Part shown: piece by piece, positions 6,274 to 8,738 of the stretch
How positions within the stretch are numbered: the first letter of the stretch is position 1
Layout of the letters: each line of letters begins with the position of its first letter
Assembly: GCA_015655565.1 (NCBI GenBank)
Contig: JAATEU010000620.1
Coordinates: forward strand, 1-8,738
DNA length: 8,738 nucleotides
From: Clostridiales bacterium
GTDB taxonomy: Bacteria; Bacillota; Clostridia; Lachnospirales; Lachnospiraceae
Direction of reading: 5' to 3'
Translations under genes and position numbers: made by a program
Notes under the pieces: generated by a model
The model's database searches: none
The model's input: the letters and a program-made list of their open reading frames with translations, nothing else
Told to the model about the DNA's origin: nothing

Positions 6274-6341
6274 AAAATTTTTTTGCCTGCCCCATGGCAC
6301 GGTCTCAAATCAGGATGTGAAATATACAAGATATTCTTCAT
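6246..6341 (-). CDS. Possible 31-residue small protein or gene remnant
   Basis: This short ORF is preceded by GGAGGGG at a 4-nt spacing from ATG (6339-6341), a stronger ribosome binding site than several of the large genes have. It encodes 31 residues beginning MKNILYISHP and continuing through HGAGKKIFSNAYSW to a TAA. The opening resembles the first beta strand of GT-B fold glycosyltransferases (MKxILYIS, then a Gly-rich turn). It may be the abandoned start of such a gene, a real small protein, or chance. Its stop codon lies inside the predicted flavoredoxin -10 box, only 33 bases before that gene's start, so the two could be co-transcribed. Function unknown. Confidence 0.35.
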   Translation of the reverse strand: MKNILYISHPDLRPCHGAGKKIFSNAYSWII

Positions 6342-6436
6342 ACTGCCCCTCCGTGTGCACTCATGGGGATAGCTGCAAAATTAAGGTGCAATTACTAAAT
6401 TAAAATTAATTACTATGCTATTTTCTTTTAATATAG

Positions 6437-6462
6437 TATAATAGATTTATAATAAATATAAT
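6437..6462 (+). promoter_or_regulatory. Probable -10 boxes of the small Ig-like gene
   Basis: Two perfect TATAAT hexamers lie on the plus strand at 6437-6442 and 6457-6462, in a very AT-rich stretch. Neither has a convincing -35 at 16-18 bp, so which one is used is unclear. Either would place the 6471-6500 inverted repeat just downstream of the start, in the 5' leader. A direct repeat AATTACTA (6390-6397 and 6408-6415, 18 bp apart) lies upstream. Confidence 0.5.
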
Positions 6463-6470
6463 CCTGTTAA

Positions 6471-6500
6471 TCTTTATCAGTAATGATAAACTGATAAAGA
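6471..6500 (+). repeat. Perfect 11-bp inverted repeat ahead of the Ig-like gene
   Basis: TCTTTATCAGT (6471-6481) and its exact complement ACTGATAAAGA (6490-6500) flank an 8-base centre that itself contains TGATAA. It starts 9-29 bp after the candidate -10 boxes and ends 25 bases before the ribosome binding site. No U-run follows, so it is not a terminator. It is either an operator dyad or an mRNA hairpin. Confidence 0.6.
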
Positions 6501-6537
6501 CTAAAACATTTTAAGATGAAATTTTGAGGTGGCAGTT

Positions 6538-6879
6538 ATGAAGAGTAATTTTCTTAATATTGAATCCGTTTCTGATGAGGTACAAGATAAAGTAAAACAA
6601 TCATTAAAATTCCGGACAGGAAACTTTGTATGGCGTGTTAAGTTTTCCGCTCCCTTAAATCCGGCCACCGTTAATAATAAAAACCTATATGTAACTTCCC
6701 TGAATCAGATGCCTCTTAAAACCCGCATCCGCTACGATTCGATCAATCAATACATAGAAATTGAACCCTTGGAACCTTACACGGAAAATAAATCTTATAT
6801 ATTGACCATAACACAGAATGTAAAGTCCCGGGGAGGTAAAAATCTGAAAAAGGACGTCCAACTGCAATTCAAAATTTAA
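6538..6879 (+). CDS. Small single-domain SbsA Ig-like (Big_5) protein
   Basis: The 113-residue product looks like one bacterial Ig-like domain of the SbsA/Big_5 type from about residue 24 to the end. It shows VWRVKFSAPLNPATVNNKNLYV, then a middle YIEIEPLEPYTENKSYILTIT and a closing GGKNLKKDVQLQFKI, the pattern typical of these beta sandwiches. In most proteins this domain is one unit of a large secreted or S-layer protein. Here it stands alone, with a charged helical N-terminus (1-23), no signal peptide, no anchor and no partner domain. ATG at 6538-6540 has GAGGTGG 5 nt upstream. The GTG at 6529 lies within that site and is rejected. It is the only confident plus-strand gene and its stop overlaps that of the converging pyrophosphatase. 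Function unknown. Confidence 0.8.
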   Translation: MKSNFLNIESVSDEVQDKVKQSLKFRTGNFVWRVKFSAPLNPATVNNKNLYVTSLNQMPLKTRIRYDSINQYIEIEPLEPYTENKSYILTITQNVKSRGGKNLKKDVQLQFKI

Positions 6880-8522
6880 ACGTTATCCTGCTGCAGGGAA
6901 AACATTAAAGCAGGAATCAGCTGTTTTTTCCTTGATACGACTTCCTTCAGGCAGATAATACCGTTATCCTTAAGTTTAGACGCATTCAGAAGCAATTCCT
7001 TTGCGCCGGCTCCCTGATAAAGCAGCTCAGTCGAACTTTCAATTATATTGGTAAGCATAAAAAACAACATATCTACTCTATGGTCATAATAGGCCTTCTG
7101 CATATATGGAAGCAGCTTTTCCTTAATTGCTTCCAGTTCGTCCTGATTCATGGAATTAATTTGGCCGACTCCAAAAGTAAGATCACCGGCCGTAAATTTT
7201 TTGAAATCCTGATAAAAGATTTCTTCCGGCGAATTTAAAGTCAGATTACTTCCTGCTGCAAACATTTCTTTTGCATATTCTTCTACCTGAATACCCGCCT
7301 TCCCGGCAAGTTCCTCTGCAGATATGCGGTCGATGTCAGTACAGGTTGGGGAACGGTATGCTAAAGTATCTGAAAGAATAGCAGAACATAGCAATCCTGC
7401 TATGTGAGGTTCTACTTCAATGCCGTTTTCACGGTACATCTGATATATAATGGTAGCGGTACAGCCAAGGGGCTGGTTACGGAAATATACCGGGCTTATG
7501 GTTTCTAAGCTCCCTAAACGGTGGTGGTCAATGATTTCCAATATTTCTGCATCTTCCAGTCCATCCACAGCCTGTGACATTTCATTATGATCTACCAATA
7601 TGACCTTTTTCCTTCTGGCGCCCAATAGATTCCTCCTCGAAATCATTCCACAGTAATTTCCGTCTTTATTTAATACCGGAAAATCCCTATGACGCTTTTT
7701 TGCCATGATTCCTCTGATATCTTCAATATAATCATCTGTAGTAAAGGTTATTAATTCCTGATTGGTCATAAAAAACCGGATCGGTATGCTTTGGTTAATA
7801 AACCTTGCCGCCGTAAATGTATCATATGGTGTCCGTATTATAATACAACCGTTATTCTGGGCCATTTTTATTATGGTTTTTGATACCTTTGTCCCGTCAC
7901 ATACAATAATGCACTTTGCATTCATTTCTATGGCACACAGCTGAGATTCATACCGGTTTCCCAAAATAACAATATCCCCTTTTTCAATGTAATTTTCCAT
8001 CAGATCCGGATTTGCCGCGGCAATAAGAACCTTCCCTTCCGTAAAATAAGCTTCCGAACTGCCAATAACAAGTTCTCCCTCCAAGGTATCAATTATGTTA
8101 ATGCAGGGTGTTTCCGCCTTGGTTAATATACGGTTATCGTAAACATCCATATAAGACTTTGCAATATCACCAATTGTAATTAAACCCTCCAGATAATTGT
8201 TTTCATCCACAATGGGCAGGGTTACCACATTATTTTTTCTCATGAAGGACCAAGCTGTTTTTAAGGATATGCCTCTGTCTACACCCTCCGTCCTTCGGAT
8301 CTCAATGTCCTTAACCTGGGGGCGTATATCGGATAAATAACTGGGGGCAGGGACTCCAAACCGTTCCAGTACAAATCTTGTTTCAGAATTAATCTGTCCC
8401 GCCCTTTTTGCTTTATATTCACCCCCGGTAATAATTCGTTTCAGCTTCGCGTAGGCAATGGCAGAGCATATGGAATCCGTATCCGGATTAACATGGCCTA
8501 TGACAAATACTACATTTTCCAT
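6876..8522 (-). CDS. Manganese-dependent inorganic pyrophosphatase with CBS-DRTGG-CBS insert
   Basis: A cytoplasmic family II (DHH) pyrophosphatase that hydrolyses pyrophosphate to phosphate, pulling biosynthetic reactions forward. The 548 residues run as follows. The first part of the DHH domain has GHVNPDTDS (metal ligands His10, Asp14, Asp16). CBS domain 1 is at about 72-125, DRTGG domain at about 135-245 and CBS domain 2 at about 250-303. The DHH domain then resumes with VDHNE (Asp311), IDHHRLG (Asp332-His334) and SDT (Asp385), followed by a C-terminal DHHA2 domain ending in SRKKQ (530-534), which binds substrate. All catalytic residues are present. In characterised CBS-PPases the insert binds adenine nucleotides, which inhibit or activate the enzyme, and diadenosine polyphosphates; that is expected here but not shown. 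ATG at 8520-8522 has GGGAGG 9 nt upstream. It overlaps the preceding gene by 13 bases, suggesting translational coupling. Confidence 0.95.
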   Translation of the reverse strand: MENVVFVIGHVNPDTDSICSAIAYAKLKRIITGGEYKAKRAGQINSETRFVLERFGVPAPSYLSDIRPQVKDIEIRRTEGVDRGISLKTAWSFMRKNNVVTLPIVDENNYLEGLITIGDIAKSYMDVYDNRILTKAETPCINIIDTLEGELVIGSSEAYFTEGKVLIAAANPDLMENYIEKGDIVILGNRYESQLCAIEMNAKCIIVCDGTKVSKTIIKMAQNNGCIIIRTPYDTFTAARFINQSIPIRFFMTNQELITFTTDDYIEDIRGIMAKKRHRDFPVLNKDGNYCGMISRRNLLGARRKKVILVDHNEMSQAVDGLEDAEILEIIDHHRLGSLETISPVYFRNQPLGCTATIIYQMYRENGIEVEPHIAGLLCSAILSDTLAYRSPTCTDIDRISAEELAGKAGIQVEEYAKEMFAAGSNLTLNSPEEIFYQDFKKFTAGDLTFGVGQINSMNQDELEAIKEKLLPYMQKAYYDHRVDMLFFMLTNIIESSTELLYQGAGAKELLLNASKLKDNGIICLKEVVSRKKQLIPALMFSLQQDNV

Positions 8523-8737
8523 TCTTTAAGCCCTCCCACAAAAAAATCTTCTTGTTTTATTAACAGGAAATCCCCGGATTCCAGATTCCTCGTTTTAATA
8601 ATATCAGGCAGCAGCCTTTTATTTCTCTCATCAGCAGATTTCTTTGCTTTATGTGCAAAATCCATGACGGCCTCTAATTGGTTCTCATCTTTTAAAGTAT
8701 TTACTATCTTTTCTATTTCCTTCTCAAAGGCCGCTTT
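8510..8737 (-). CDS. C-terminal part of an unrecognised protein, runs off the window
   Basis: An open minus-strand frame enters from the right edge and ends with TAG at 8510-8512. It gives the last 75 residues, from KAAFEKEIEKIV to VGGLKEWKM. The first two thirds are charged and look helical (EKEIEKIVNTLKDENQLEAVMDFAHKAKK), followed by a short beta-like end around SGDFLLIKQEDFFVGG. I do not recognise the family. It overlaps the pyrophosphatase start by 13 bases, and the pyrophosphatase ribosome binding site lies within its last codons. No promoter is visible in between, so the two genes are probably one operon. Coding is supported by the overlap geometry and the intact frame over the whole 228 bases. 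Confidence 0.7.
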   Translation of the reverse strand, partial: KAAFEKEIEKIVNTLKDENQLEAVMDFAHKAKKSADERNKRLLPDIIKTRNLESGDFLLIKQEDFFVGGLKEWKM

Positions 8738-8738
8738 C

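Noticed and set aside
6145..6372. Plus-strand 75-codon open frame across the flavoredoxin start
   Set aside because: Antisense to the flavoredoxin N-terminus and promoter, with no plausible ribosome binding site. The minus-strand features explain the region.
1..8738. CRISPR array, tRNA/rRNA gene, toxin-antitoxin pair, phage or defence system
   Set aside because: I looked on both strands and saw no regularly spaced repeats, RNA gene signatures, or proteins of such systems.

Overview
This window looks like chromosomal core sequence from a low-GC Gram-positive anaerobe. A clostridial, probably Lachnospiraceae-like, organism is my best guess. The reasons are AT-rich spacers, strong AGGAGG-type ribosome binding sites, sigma-A promoters with TG-extended -10 boxes, a SAM-I (S-box) riboswitch ahead of metK, and a manganese pyrophosphatase carrying a CBS-DRTGG-CBS insert. 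The genus cannot be fixed without a search.

Layout, left to right (nearly everything is on the minus strand, so transcription runs right to left). Bases 1-157 do not match the composition of the rest and cut off the 3' end of a sensor histidine kinase gene (125-1555). The kinase has its own promoter region at 1673-1845, holding an extended -10, a perfect tandem 11-mer and a separate dyad. A two-tier terminator (1846-1898) ends metK (1919-3109), whose leader (3110-3425) contains a complete S-box transcription-off riboswitch and a consensus promoter. A large terminator (3452-3525) ends murA (3554-4852), which has its own promoter. Next come an atypical shikimate-kinase-like gene (5044-5547) and a flavoredoxin-type flavin reductase gene (5650-6213).

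The divergent spacer 6214-6537 holds a possible 31-codon ORF and a perfect 11-bp inverted repeat. To its right is the only clear plus-strand gene, a small single-domain SbsA Ig-like (Big_5) protein without a signal peptide (6538-6879). It converges with, and overlaps by 4 bases, the gene for a 548-residue nucleotide-regulated type pyrophosphatase (6876-8522). That gene overlaps by 13 bases the 3' end of an unrecognised gene running off the right edge (8510-8737).

Most genes are housekeeping: SAM synthesis, peptidoglycan precursor synthesis, a probable aromatic-pathway kinase and pyrophosphate removal. Most appear to be single-gene transcription units with their own promoters, so the window does not read as one pathway operon. 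I see no CRISPR array, tRNA, rRNA, intact insertion sequence or defence system. The points most worth a second look are the junction at about 157-161, the tandem 11-mer upstream of the kinase, the missing substrate-binding residues in the shikimate-kinase-like protein, and the dyad in front of the small Ig-like gene.
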